Positions 43,596 through 52,362 are shown, numbered from the stretch's first letter. The stretch: DNA of 64,000 bases from Alkaliphilus oremlandii OhILAs (GCF_000018325.1 NC_009922.1:1798001-1862000), one strand, 5' to 3'. A program made the numbers and translations. The notes: generated from the sequence alone by a model not told the origin.

Positions 43596-44636
43596 CTACT
43601 TTACATAAACAGCATAGTCACTTCTTGGCAGAACTCTTCCCACAACAGAAAAGCCATTACTTTCAATCAAAGATAAATTTTCCAAAGCATCTGGTAAATC
43701 TTTTTCACTTATAGAAACTAATAAACCGCCAGAGGTTTGTGGATCATATAGCAAGTCTTCAATTGCATCTTCTATATCCTGCTCTTTTAAAACCTCATTT
43801 TCAATATGCTTTTTATTCGAATACATTCCAGCTGGAATAATTCCCATGGTAGCAAGCTCCTTGGCACCATCTATCAGCGGTACCTTATCAGCAAAAATCT
43901 CTATAGATACGCCACTACCTTTCGCCATTTCATAGACATGTCCTAAAAATCCAAAGCCTGTGATATCGGTACATGCTGAAACATCTAAGTTTTCTAAGGC
44001 TTCAAATGCATATTTATTCAACATAGACATCACCTTTACAGCCCCATCATACTGCTCCTTCGTTGCAATATCTGCTTTAATAGCGGTATTTAATACGCCA
44101 AGACCAACAGGCTTTGTCAATATTAAATAATCCCCTTCCCTAGCAGTACTATTGGCCCATACCTTTTTAGGATGAACAATTCCTGTAATAGAAAGTCCAT
44201 ATTTCGGTTCGTCATCTTCTACTGTATGCCCCCCGACTAATAATGCACCCGACTCCAATACTTTATCTGCACCGCCCTTTAATATCTGATTCAATATTTT
44301 GGGATCTAAGCAGTTTGGAAAACAGACAATATTCATTGCAGTTAATGGCCTTCCTCCCATGGCATAAACATCGCTTAGAGAGTTTGCCGCCGCTATTTGA
44401 CCATATGTATAGGGATCATCCACTACAGGTGTAAAGAAATCTAGGGTTTGAATTAAGGCCATATCATCATTTATTTTATAAACAGCTGCATCATCCGAAG
44501 TCTCTAATCCTACAATTAGGTTTGGATCTTCTATTTTAGGTAAATCGCACAGAACCTGTGCAAGGACATCCGGTCCTAATTTTGCAGCTCAACCAGCACT
44601 TTTTGTCATTTGGGTTAATCTTCTGTTTTGATTCAT
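43596..44636 (-). CDS. selD: selenide, water dikinase SelD, selenocysteine-containing
   Basis: SelD makes selenophosphate from selenide and ATP, the selenium donor for SelA. The true gene starts at the ATG at 44636, nicely spaced from GGAGGAGG, and reads [15 protein letters not shown] and then an in-frame UGA (44589-44591) at codon 16. It continues A-A-K-L-G-P-D-V without interruption to 43596. In SelD this position is the catalytic Cys or Sec, so UGA encodes selenocysteine, giving 346 aa, the usual length. A conventional call would wrongly begin at an internal Met at 44462. A hairpin just after the UGA fits a bacterial SECIS. Confidence 0.96.
44559..44588 (-). promoter_or_regulatory. bacterial SECIS-like hairpin after the selD UGA
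   Basis: Just downstream of the UGA, the mRNA can form a lower stem GCAA/UUGC and an upper stem GGAC/GUCC with an AAUUA bulge and a CGGAU loop. Position, a short upper stem and an early loop G match bacterial SECIS elements recognised by SelB. Confidence 0.65.
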
Positions 44637-44704
44637 ATTCCTCCTCCTTCGTGATAAGAATATTCATATACCTTTTAACAATATATATTATACATGATTC
44701 ATCT

Positions 44705-44745
44705 CATAATAAAAGCCTCTAATGCAGTTTTAAAAGGAGCTTTTC
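44705..44745 (-). terminator. terminator after the ComEA-like gene
   Basis: On the minus strand, AAAAGCTC and GAGGCTTTT pair with one bulge around a 17-base loop and TTATTATG follows. It begins 14 bp past the ComEA-like stop and separates it from selD. Confidence 0.6.
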
Positions 44746-44758
44746 TTGAAACTGATCT

Positions 44759-45382
44759 TTATTTAACTGTAATTTTATCCTTGATATCGCTAAATTTTCT
44801 ATCCCCAATACCACTGACATTTTTTAGGTCCTCTATAGAACCAAAGCTTCCTTTACTGGTTCTATGCTCTATAATCCGATTGGCAAGTACTTCTCCGATT
44901 CCAGGCAATGCTGTTAGTTCAGCCGCACTGGCAGTATTAATGTTTATTAAATTACTCTTGGTATCACCGCCTACTAGATTCGTGGTAGGTACATTTCCAA
45001 AAGAGCCTACGGTTAATTCTTCTCCCTCTCTAGGAATGTAAATATACTCTTCATCAATTATTTTCTTAGCTAAATTTATTTTCTTTCGATCTGCAGTTTG
45101 TTGTAGCCCTCCCGCAGCATCGATCGCATCAAAAACCCTTGAATTTGCATCCAATTCATATACGCCTGGATTTATGACGTCCCCTTCAATATGAACGATG
45201 ATCTTTTTGATAATTGTGTTGTTGCTATCATTATAGGGCCTGTTCCCTTCTAATGTAGCATCCTTCTTGGCCTCATTGCTTAGCACGTATACCTTCTGCT
45301 TATTCATATAACTAGAAATAGAGAAAAAACCTACGATAAATACTACTGCAATTAATACAATGATATTCTGTTTTTTCCTCAT
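44759..45382 (-). CDS. comEA: ComEA-like helix-hairpin-helix DNA-binding protein
   Basis: ComEA proteins bind extracellular DNA at the cell surface during competence. The 207-aa protein has an N-terminal membrane anchor (residues 7-24), a SLBB domain (about 62-120, V-H-I-E-G-D-V-I-N-P-G-V-Y-E-L) and a C-terminal helix-hairpin-helix pair. The first hairpin is L-I-N-I-N-T-A-S-A-A-E-L-T-A-L-P-G-I-G, the second is V-S-G-I-G. This is the full Gram-positive layout. No comEC or comFA is nearby, so transformability is not implied. Confidence 0.9.
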   Translation of the reverse strand: MRKKQNIIVLIAVVFIVGFFSISSYMNKQKVYVLSNEAKKDATLEGNRPYNDSNNTIIKKIIVHIEGDVINPGVYELDANSRVFDAIDAAGGLQQTADRKKINLAKKIIDEEYIYIPREGEELTVGSFGNVPTTNLVGGDTKSNLININTASAAELTALPGIGEVLANRIIEHRTSKGSFGSIEDLKNVSGIGDRKFSDIKDKITVK

Positions 45383-45542
45383 ATTTAATGCGCCCCCATT
45401 TTTTCATTTTTCTAAAAATAATCTTTTTATTATAATTCTATGGATTTACATTTTTTCCTTTTATTAAGAATAAATTTTCCTTAATTTTCTTTCATTTTTC
45501 TGATATACTAGAGGAACGAAAGTATTTTACAGGGGGTAGATT

Positions 45543-46871
45543 ATGAGAAGTAAACCATTCTATATACTAACTATAATTTTCACATTGATTCTATCTTTCT
45601 CTTTTGAAAGCATGGTATTTGCACAAGGTCAACAGCCTGACATCAGTGCACCTTACGGAGTGTTAATCGATTACGAAACTGGCACTGTTTTATATAATAA
45701 GAATGCTCATGAAAAAGCATATCCTGCCAGTACTACCAAAGTTATGACTGCTGTTATGGTATTGGAAAATGCTAATTTAGATGATAAAGTGACGATTGAT
45801 TATGATCTATATGTTGATGGCTCTAGTATGTACCTTTTAAAAGGTGAGTCTTTTACAGTACGCGAATTGCTGCAAGCCTTATTAATTCGATCCGCAAATG
45901 ATGCGGCGGAAGCTCTCGCAATTCATATTGCTGGCTCAGTAGACAGCTTTGTTGAAAAAATGAATGCTCGTGCCAAAGAACTAGGCGCATTCAATACGAA
46001 TTTTACAAATCCTCATGGATTGCCAGACACAAATCACGTCACTACTGCTTACGACTTAGCAATGATATCAAAGCATGCGATGACATTTGATCTTTTTAGA
46101 GAAACTGTGAAAACAGAAATGCTCATTTTAGAACCTACGGAACAAACACCGGAAACTCGATACTATAGAAATACAAATAAGTTTTTATGGGGAACAGGAT
46201 CTGCTAACCATATGCTTTACAATGGAAGCTATATCAATATTAAATATGACATTATTGATGGTCTAAAAACTGGATACACAGGCGCTGCTGGCAACTGCTT
46301 GATAAGCTCCAGTTTCCAGAACGATCATCGCCTAATTTCTGTGGTACTTGGAGCAGAGGGCAATCATGTTTACTCTGATTCCAGACGATTGATTGACTAT
46401 GGTTATGAAAACTTTAAGCTGATATCTCTTACCAATCATAACCTAGATTCGATTCATATTCCCATACGAAATGGTGCTCAAGATTTTGTTGCTCTTTCCA
46501 TACTGAATGATAAACTTACTGTAGTCCCTCTCGGTACAGAATATACAAACATTAAGGAAAGTCTTTATTTAAATGAAAATATTCAGGCTCCGGTAAAACA
46601 AGGCGATACCTTGGGCAAACTTATTTATACCTTGGATGGGGATATTCTTGGGGAAGTAGAATTAATCGCCCAATTCAATATCAATGAGCAACCTTTTTTC
46701 AAAAAAATTTTTAGTCTTCAAAAACTTTTAATGGGTGTACTCTTTCTATTTGTATTGTGGCAAATATTTGTTGCATATTTGCGAATCCAAAAGAGAAAGC
46801 GAAGAAAGAGCTTTTCCTATGGTAAAAGAAGGGTTCCCCTATATCAATTCAACAAAAACGTTTTTAAATAA
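45543..46871 (+). CDS. D-alanyl-D-alanine carboxypeptidase (class C-type PBP5/DacF family)
   Basis: This secreted, membrane-anchored serine carboxypeptidase trims the terminal D-Ala of peptidoglycan stem peptides. The 442-aa protein has a signal peptide (cleavage after about A28), the S11 family motifs S63-T-T-K66, S117-A-N119 and K242-T-G244, and a PBP5-like C-terminal domain. A C-terminal transmembrane helix (about 393-412) followed by a basic tail is unlike the amphipathic anchor of E. coli PBP5. The start has GGGGG upstream. Sporulation-specific (DacF/DacB) versus vegetative use cannot be decided. Confidence 0.92.
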   Translation: MRSKPFYILTIIFTLILSFSFESMVFAQGQQPDISAPYGVLIDYETGTVLYNKNAHEKAYPASTTKVMTAVMVLENANLDDKVTIDYDLYVDGSSMYLLKGESFTVRELLQALLIRSANDAAEALAIHIAGSVDSFVEKMNARAKELGAFNTNFTNPHGLPDTNHVTTAYDLAMISKHAMTFDLFRETVKTEMLILEPTEQTPETRYYRNTNKFLWGTGSANHMLYNGSYINIKYDIIDGLKTGYTGAAGNCLISSSFQNDHRLISVVLGAEGNHVYSDSRRLIDYGYENFKLISLTNHNLDSIHIPIRNGAQDFVALSILNDKLTVVPLGTEYTNIKESLYLNENIQAPVKQGDTLGKLIYTLDGDILGEVELIAQFNINEQPFFKKIFSLQKLLMGVLFLFVLWQIFVAYLRIQKRKRRKSFSYGKRRVPLYQFNKNVFK

Positions 46872-46880
46872 GGTATAGAA

Positions 46881-46938
46881 AATCCATGTATCCTAAAAGA
46901 AGTCTTGCTTCTTTACATACGATACATGGATTTTTTCT
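46881..46938. terminator. terminator between the converging carboxypeptidase and sdaAA genes
   Basis: AATCCATGTATC (46881-46892) pairs with GATACATGGATT (46921-46932) and encloses a second small hairpin (AGAAG/CTTCT). A T-run follows on the plus strand. Confidence 0.9.
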
Positions 46939-46942
46939 CCTC

Positions 46943-47818
46943 TTATTCACCAAGAATTTGTTTTTGTATGCTTCTTCCTGTTGGCGTATCTGCCAGTCCA
47001 CCAAGCGCAGTTTCTCTCAACTCAAAGGGAATTGCTCTCCCTACTCTATACATGGTATCTACCACTTCATCGAAAGGAATAATGCTAGGAACCCCAGCCA
47101 GTGCTATTTCAGCAGATATTAAAGCATTGGCTGCACCCAAGGCATTTCGTTTTTGACATGGTGCTTCTACCAACCCAGCAATGGGATCACAAACCAGTCC
47201 CAAAATATTTTTAATACACATCGATGCTGCATGTAAGCTGGCTTCTGGAGATCCTCCCATAAGTTCGACCACAGCAGCAGCAGCCATTGCAGCAGCGGAA
47301 CCAGTTTCAGCCTGACAGCCCCCTTCAGCACCTGCAACTGTAGCATTTCTAGTGATGATCATCCCTACGGCACTGGCCGTAATTAGGGCATTGATAATTT
47401 CCTCATCATCTAAATCAAATTCTTCTTGAATTGTAACCAATGTTCCTGGTATAATGCCGCAGGAACCAGCTGTTGGTGCAGCGACTATTTTTCCCATAGC
47501 TGCATTGACTTCTAATACCCCCATGGCACTACTAACGGCTTTTGACATAATAGAGCCGCATACAGATTTATGGTGGATGCTTCTTTCATGGATCTTCTTA
47601 GCTTCTCCTCCAATGAGTCCACTTACAGATTTAACACCTTCATTTAATGCAGTATCCACAGATTTTTTCATAATTTCCAAGCTTACGCTCATCTTTTCGC
47701 GAATATCTTCAATGCTCAGCCCAGATAAATTAACTTCCTTCTCCAGCATGATTTCATAGATTTTCTTATGATGTTTGTTGCATAGTTCGATTAATTCCTT
47801 GCCGTTTGTAAAGTTCAT
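46943..47818 (-). CDS. sdaAA: L-serine dehydratase, iron-sulfur-dependent, alpha subunit
   Basis: This is the catalytic subunit of the oxygen-sensitive [4Fe-4S] L-serine dehydratase, which deaminates serine to pyruvate and ammonia. The 291-aa protein has the family motifs A-P-T-A-G-S-C-G-I-I-P-G near residue 115, A-G-C-Q-A-E-x-G-S-A-A-A-M-A-A near 170 and a C-D-P-I-A-G-L-V-E-x-P-C-x-x-R-N motif near 211; these cysteines are likely cluster ligands. It follows sdaAB by 21 bp. Two-subunit forms are typical of Firmicutes. Confidence 0.96.
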   Translation of the reverse strand: MNFTNGKELIELCNKHHKKIYEIMLEKEVNLSGLSIEDIREKMSVSLEIMKKSVDTALNEGVKSVSGLIGGEAKKIHERSIHHKSVCGSIMSKAVSSAMGVLEVNAAMGKIVAAPTAGSCGIIPGTLVTIQEEFDLDDEEIINALITASAVGMIITRNATVAGAEGGCQAETGSAAAMAAAAVVELMGGSPEASLHAASMCIKNILGLVCDPIAGLVEAPCQKRNALGAANALISAEIALAGVPSIIPFDEVVDTMYRVGRAIPFELRETALGGLADTPTGRSIQKQILGE

Positions 47819-47839
47819 TGAGTTTCACCTATCCTTATT

Positions 47840-48511
47840 CTACTTTATATTCACCAAATAAGCCTGCGGAACCTCTGGTATGGTCTTCTTAATGTAGGTC
47901 ACGATTTCAGGAGCTATCTCGTTGTCCGTTTCTATAATCATAAAGGCGTTTTGTCCCTTCGTATATCGATATACCCTCATAAAAGCAATATTGATGTCAT
48001 ACAAGGCTAAAACAGCCGTTACTTTAGCAATGACACCTGGTTTGTCCGTATGAGAAACGATCAATGTATCGTATTCGCCTGTAAACTTTATCTCTAGGCC
48101 GTTAATTTCATTAATTACAATATTGCCGCCGCCAATGGAAGAACCTTGCAGTTCTAATGTTTCGCTATCTTCTTTTTCAATGATTATTTTAACCGTGTTA
48201 GAGTGTACATCTCCTAAATTTCTCTCTTGAAAGCTAAAGTCGATGCCCTTCTCCTTGGCAAGGTCAAAGGAGTCCTTTATTCTTTCATCATCTGGATCGA
48301 ATCCTAATATACCACCGACTAAAGCCTTATCTGTACCATGTCCACGATAAGTTTTTGCAAAAGAGCCATGGAGTAGAAAAGTCACCTTCTTCATATGACT
48401 TCCAGCCATTTTATTCGCTGCTTTACCGATTCTACAAGCGCCAGCAGTATGAGAGCTGGACGGACCGATCATGTTTGGGCCAACAACATCAAATATACTG
48501 TATTCTTTCAT
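47840..48511 (-). CDS. sdaAB: L-serine dehydratase, iron-sulfur-dependent, beta subunit
   Basis: This is the regulatory/structural subunit of serine dehydratase. The 223-aa protein has the N-terminal beta-chain domain with V-G-P-N-M-I-G-P-S-S-S-H-T-A-G-A near residue 10 and a C-terminal ACT domain (about 148-223, V-S-H-T-D-K-P-G-V-I-A-K-V) that may sense serine. It is translated from an ATG with upstream AGGAGAG and precedes sdaAA. Confidence 0.96.
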   Translation of the reverse strand: MKEYSIFDVVGPNMIGPSSSHTAGACRIGKAANKMAGSHMKKVTFLLHGSFAKTYRGHGTDKALVGGILGFDPDDERIKDSFDLAKEKGIDFSFQERNLGDVHSNTVKIIIEKEDSETLELQGSSIGGGNIVINEINGLEIKFTGEYDTLIVSHTDKPGVIAKVTAVLALYDINIAFMRVYRYTKGQNAFMIIETDNEIAPEIVTYIKKTIPEVPQAYLVNIK

Positions 48512-48553
48512 ACACTTCTCTCCTAACGAACAATTATATTGCTTTATCCTATG

Positions 48554-48592
48554 ATTAATGAATGACCATACAGAGTACGGTCATTCATTAAT
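48554..48592. terminator. hairpin between ridA and sdaAB
   Basis: ATTAATGAATGACC pairs with its complement, with an inner TAC/GTA extension after one mismatch and an AGA loop. No clear T-run follows on the minus strand, so it may act as a weak terminator or an RNA processing or stability signal within the operon. Confidence 0.55.
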
Positions 48593-48594
48593 TG

Positions 48595-48972
48595 TTATTT
48601 AAATGTAGCGATTGCTTCTATTTCAACTCGTGCATCTTTAGGTAATCTAGCAACTTCCACACATGCTCTAGCAGGTTTATTTTCTACAAAATAACTAGCA
48701 TATATTTCATTGATATCAGCAAAATCGTTCATGTCTTTAATAAATACAGTAGTTTTGACTACGTTATTTAATGTAAGACCTGCTTCCTCTAAGATTGCCT
48801 TTAAGTTCTCAATCGCTTTTACCGTCTGGTCTTTAACAGAGCCAGATATGATTGACATCGTTTCTGGGTCCATCGGTAATTGACCGGAAATAAATAGTAA
48901 ATCTCCCGTCTTTATTGCTTGTGAATATGGTCCTATTGCTGCTGGTGATTTTTTAGTATTTACTACTTCCAT
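48595..48972 (-). CDS. ridA: 2-iminobutanoate/2-iminopropanoate deaminase RidA
   Basis: RidA hydrolyses reactive imine/enamine intermediates released by PLP-type or dehydratase chemistry, including the 2-aminoacrylate product of serine dehydration. The 125-aa trimer-type protein has P-A-A-I-G-P-Y-S-Q-A near residue 10, G-Q-L-P near 31 and the substrate-binding arginine in P-A-R-A-C-V-E-V-A-x-L-P-K-D near 105. It lies between a YheO-type regulator and sdaAB, a placement that fits its chemistry. Confidence 0.95.
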   Translation of the reverse strand: MEVVNTKKSPAAIGPYSQAIKTGDLLFISGQLPMDPETMSIISGSVKDQTVKAIENLKAILEEAGLTLNNVVKTTVFIKDMNDFADINEIYASYFVENKPARACVEVARLPKDARVEIEAIATFK

Positions 48973-48988
48973 GATTCATCCACTCCTT

Positions 48989-49636
48989 TTATTCATTTAT
49001 TCTTATCTCGTCTAAGTAATTATAGACTGTGTATCGAGATACACAAAGAATCTTGGCTACATAATCAATTGCGCCCTTGATTAAAAAGGCACCTTGTTCA
49101 TTTAATTTTTTAACCACATGAACCTTTTCATCCTTGTTCATATAAGCAACGGGTTTACCCGTATCTTCAATGGTTTGTCTTACAATATTCGTAAGGACAT
49201 CGTTTACACTGTTGGATGTACTGTCATCCACATCAATATCCGTAGTTAGGCTCGTATGGATGAACTCTTCTAATGCTTTTTGCGCCAATACAAATTGGGA
49301 AATATCAATATTGATACATAAACACCCGATAATATTATCATTTTCATCCCGAATAAATGTAGTCGATGACTTTAATACATGGCCATGAGGGCTTTTATTT
49401 TTATAATTTATAATGTTACTGACGCTATCATCCTGATTCAATGCCTTGATTCCGATATCTAACATCGGACTCCCTAAAGTTCTGCCCGTTACATGACCAT
49501 TATATATGGCAATGATTGACTTATGAGAGCCATTGATCTCATGCAAAACAACTTCACAGTTTTTACCGAAGGTTGCCGCTATTCCCTCAATTAAGGGAAT
49601 AATGCTCTTCAATATTGGATGTATTTCTTTCTTCAT
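48989..49636 (-). CDS. YheO/DauR-type PAS and HTH transcriptional regulator
   Basis: This 215-aa cytosolic regulator has an N-terminal YheO-type PAS-like domain (about residues 8-120, with V-V-L-H-E-I and G-C-L-C-I-N-I-D) and a C-terminal helix-turn-helix (V-A-K-I-L-C-V-S-R-Y-T-V-Y-N-Y-L). Relatives such as DauR control amino-acid-catabolic genes. It starts at the ATG at 49636 after GGAGGA; the upstream GTG overlaps that ribosome binding site. Its position 16 bp before ridA suggests it controls ridA-sdaAB-sdaAA, with an amino acid as likely ligand. Confidence 0.85.
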   Translation of the reverse strand: MKKEIHPILKSIIPLIEGIAATFGKNCEVVLHEINGSHKSIIAIYNGHVTGRTLGSPMLDIGIKALNQDDSVSNIINYKNKSPHGHVLKSSTTFIRDENDNIIGCLCINIDISQFVLAQKALEEFIHTSLTTDIDVDDSTSNSVNDVLTNIVRQTIEDTGKPVAYMNKDEKVHVVKKLNEQGAFLIKGAIDYVAKILCVSRYTVYNYLDEIRINE

Positions 49637-49694
49637 AGTTTCCTCCACAGTATTAATTTAGGTATGTTCTGAAAATTGTTGAAATTAGCAACCT

Positions 49695-49732
49695 ATTAAA
49701 TGCTCAATATATTCTTGTATTCAGCATTTAAT
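49695..49732 (-). terminator. hairpin after rsfS
   Basis: A ten-base stem, ATTAAATGCT with AGCATTTAAT, lies 20 bp past the rsfS stop. The T-run is on the plus-strand side, so minus-strand termination is only moderately supported. Confidence 0.45.
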
Positions 49733-49753
49733 ATTTTTTACATTGTCTATACT

Positions 49754-50119
49754 TTATTCTAATTGATTATTAATGTCAATACTTACTTTATTTGCATCTT
49801 TCCAGATACCTTCTAAGTTATAGAACATTCTATCTTCATTATGAAAGATATGAATAATAATATCTCCATAATCTAATAATACCCATCTTGCAGAGTCATA
49901 ACCTTCTTTATGGATTAATTTTATATCTTCCAGCAGCAATCGGTCTTCGAGTTCGTCAACGATGGCTTTCACTTGTCTAGAAGAAGAAGCACTTGCAATA
50001 ACAAAATAATCACAGATGGATGTTACTCCACCAAGGTCCAAAGCTACGATGTTGGTTCCAGATTTATCATCAATACAATGTACTACTTTCTGAACGATCC
50101 TTAGTAAATCTTTTTTCAT
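49754..50119 (-). CDS. rsfS: ribosome silencing factor RsfS
   Basis: RsfS (RsfA/Iojap) binds ribosomal protein L14 and blocks subunit joining when nutrients are scarce. The 121-aa protein has the family pattern I-V-A-L-D-L-G-G-V-T-S-I-C-D-Y-F-V-I-A near residue 24, S-R-Q-V-K-A-I, and W-V-L-L-D-Y-G-D-I-I-I-H-I-F near 78. It is last in the obg-yhbY-nadD-yqeK-lcp-rsfS series, a conserved Firmicutes order. Confidence 0.94.
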   Translation of the reverse strand: MKKDLLRIVQKVVHCIDDKSGTNIVALDLGGVTSICDYFVIASASSSRQVKAIVDELEDRLLLEDIKLIHKEGYDSARWVLLDYGDIIIHIFHNEDRMFYNLEGIWKDANKVSIDINNQLE

Positions 50120-50161
50120 TGAATCCCTCCTATTTTTATCTCATGATAATGAGTCTCTGTT

Positions 50162-51112
50162 TTATTCACTTACAATTGAATCATCATTCACCTTACTGAA
50201 ATAATTGTCTTTTAATTCTTCTACGGTTTTCTTTTCCACTGCATAATACGATATCCCATTAATGGTTTTAGGTACTCCTTCTAAAGTAAGTTTAACAATA
50301 TTTTCTGTATTAATGGAAGTAGCCATCATCCCTAAAGAAGCCATTTTGCTTTTAGATATATTTGTATCCACATTTCTATACGCAATATCAATTAGTTCTG
50401 GTACCTTTAATATCGTCGATGGAGAAATCGCAGTATCCAATAATGCTTTTATGAACTGTTGCTGTGCTTCAATTCTCCCTAAATCTTGATTGGCGTACCC
50501 TTTTCTGAATCGCATAAATTCAACGGATTGTTTTCCATTTAATGTCTGCAACCCTTTTTTTAGATCTATATTTAATGGAGGTGTGGCATAGGGGTCACTG
50601 TACTTCATGTTCATTGGAACATCTATTTCCACGCCGCCTAAAGCATCTACCACCTCTATTACAGCATTATAATTGATTCTAACATAATATGTAATATCGA
50701 TTTCTAAAAATTCTTCCACTGTTTTAACCAACAGCTCCGGCCCGCCATAAGCATGGGCATGATTAATTTTATCGAAATTTTTTCTGCCTGGAATTTTAAC
50801 CCGTGTATCCCTGGGTATGGAGATCATGGTAGGTCTCTCTTTTTTAGAATCCATTGTAAGTAGCATGATACTATCCGACCGGGAATGGTTGCTTTTTTCT
50901 TTATCCGGTGAATCTACACCAAATACAAGGATATTAATACGATCTTTTTTGTTGGATAGAACATCCAATGGATTACCCATATTTGTATTTTCATCGATTA
51001 CAATGAAGGGATTGGCCTTATAGATATTAAATAAACTGCCGCCCACCAATAAGATGGCTACAATGAATATGATTGGAACAATTTTCACTTTTCTTGCCTT
51101 ATTTTTTCCCAT
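50162..51112 (-). CDS. LCP (LytR-CpsA-Psr) family cell-wall glycopolymer transferase
   Basis: LCP proteins attach teichoic acid or capsule-type polymers to peptidoglycan on the outer face of the membrane. The 316-aa protein has a short cytoplasmic tail, one transmembrane helix (residues 10-30) and an extracellular LCP domain with N-I-L-V-F-G-V-D near 58, the S-R-S-D-S-I-M-L-L motif and R-D-T-R-V near 101. A later R-x-R-K-G-Y-A-N-Q-D-L-G-R stretch also matches the family. It overlaps yqeK by 14 bp. Confidence 0.93.
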   Translation of the reverse strand: MGKNKARKVKIVPIIFIVAILLVGGSLFNIYKANPFIVIDENTNMGNPLDVLSNKKDRINILVFGVDSPDKEKSNHSRSDSIMLLTMDSKKERPTMISIPRDTRVKIPGRKNFDKINHAHAYGGPELLVKTVEEFLEIDITYYVRINYNAVIEVVDALGGVEIDVPMNMKYSDPYATPPLNIDLKKGLQTLNGKQSVEFMRFRKGYANQDLGRIEAQQQFIKALLDTAISPSTILKVPELIDIAYRNVDTNISKSKMASLGMMATSINTENIVKLTLEGVPKTINGISYYAVEKKTVEELKDNYFSKVNDDSIVSE

Positions 51113-51701
51113 AAGTCACCTCTTTACGCTTAAGTTGTATTATAATCTCATTTCTAGCTTCAATCGTATTTGTGTGCAATAAGCTCCCCATGGATAGAAC
51201 ATATCCTATGGTGTTATTCAAGGCTTGAACCATTGCCTTATCTAGACCTTCTTCTGAAATCAGCCTCAAATCTTCAACCCCTGGATAATCCCTACCTAAT
51301 TCTATAAAATCGGCTAAGTAAATTATTTTTTCTAGTTTACTCATTCCTTTTCTTCCAGTGGTATGATATTCAATTGCATTTAGTATATCTTCATTGTCTA
51401 TATTATAACTGATCCTAGCAATATGTGCGCCCACTTTTCCATGCAATAACTGATAGGTACTTTGCATAATTTCATCGGTCTTTAAATCGTATTGATTCAT
51501 ATATTGCATTAATTCTTCCTTGGAATAATTCTTTGCGTAATCATGAAATAAGGCTGCGATATATGCCGATTCTTCGTTTTCATCGTATTTTCTCGCCAGA
51601 TAAACAGCCGCATCTATTACGCCTAAAATATGACGGTATCTGCGCTCTGACACGTTATTTTTCAACTGTTGATGAATCTGTCTAATGACCTCTTCTCTCA
51701 A
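51099..51701 (-). CDS. yqeK: HD-domain bis(5'-nucleosyl)-tetraphosphatase YqeK
   Basis: YqeK-type HD hydrolases cleave Ap4A symmetrically to ADP. The 200-aa protein has the metal-binding residues H (R-Y-R-H-I-L-G), H-D (L-F-H-D-Y-A-K near 54), histidines in H-G-K-V-G-A-H and E-Y-H-T-T-G, and D in Y-L-A-D-F-I-E. I prefer the TTG at 51701, eight bases after GGAG, over a GTG three codons upstream. It follows nadD by 13 bp, the conserved nadD-yqeK-rsfS arrangement. Confidence 0.9.
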   Translation of the reverse strand: MREEVIRQIHQQLKNNVSERRYRHILGVIDAAVYLARKYDENEESAYIAALFHDYAKNYSKEELMQYMNQYDLKTDEIMQSTYQLLHGKVGAHIARISYNIDNEDILNAIEYHTTGRKGMSKLEKIIYLADFIELGRDYPGVEDLRLISEEGLDKAMVQALNNTIGYVLSMGSLLHTNTIEARNEIIIQLKRKEVTYGKK

Positions 51702-51714
51702 TATTATCACTCCA

Positions 51715-52362
51715 TTAATCCTCGTATAGGTGATGATTCCGTATATATTCCTCTACATCATAAGGAAGAAGATACTTTATGCTTCTACCTTCTTGAACCC
51801 TTTTCCGTATGTCTGTGGATGAAATATCCAATGTTGGAATATCTATCTTAAAAACCTTTGCGTTAAATTTTTCGGTAAACTGGCTGATTTTTTCCTCTAG
51901 CACCATGGGATTGCTTATGGTTCTAGTCATAACGATAAAGTTCGTTAGACTCAAAAGTTTCTGATATTCTTTCCAGGTTTCTAACCCAACAAAAGCATCC
52001 GTTCCTGTAATAAAATAAAGGTCCGTCTCTTCTCCATATTGGCATCTCAATATTTTAATGGTTTCTATGGTGTAGGATTTTTCCTGTTTCATGATTTCCA
52101 TATCCGAAGCCTCAAAGTTTTGATTATCTTCAATGGCCAGTTTTATCATCTGGAAGCGATGACCACTATCTGTAATCAGCTTTTCGTTTTTATGAGGAGG
52201 GTCTCCTGCCGGTATGAACAATACCTTATCCAATTGAAACACATCGAGGGCAGTCTCGGCAATAAACAAATGTCCACAATGGATTGGATCAAAGGTTCCA
52301 CCCATAATTCCTATTTTTCTTTTCTCCACCATTCTTTGATTTGAGCTCATATCTTCAGCCAC
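51715..52362 (-). CDS. nadD: nicotinate-nucleotide adenylyltransferase
   Basis: NadD adenylates nicotinic acid mononucleotide in NAD synthesis. The 215-aa protein has G-I-M-G-G-T-F-D-P-I-H-C-G-H-L, the nucleotidyltransferase T/HxGH motif, and the late I-S-S-T-D-I-R-K-R motif near 181. The best-supported start is a GTG at 52362, nine bases after AAGGAG. This leaves an N-terminal extension of about 20 aa before the usual start of the fold; an internal ATG (M-V-E-K) has no ribosome binding site. Confidence 0.93.
   Translation of the reverse strand: MAEDMSSNQRMVEKRKIGIMGGTFDPIHCGHLFIAETALDVFQLDKVLFIPAGDPPHKNEKLITDSGHRFQMIKLAIEDNQNFEASDMEIMKQEKSYTIETIKILRCQYGEETDLYFITGTDAFVGLETWKEYQKLLSLTNFIVMTRTISNPMVLEEKISQFTEKFNAKVFKIDIPTLDISSTDIRKRVQEGRSIKYLLPYDVEEYIRNHHLYED

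Noticed and set aside
44462..44636. selD as a frame-broken pseudogene, or starting at the internal Met at 44462
   Set aside because: The single in-frame UGA sits exactly at the SelD catalytic Sec/Cys position, the frame before it has a strong ribosome binding site, and selA, selB and selC are nearby; recoding explains it fully.
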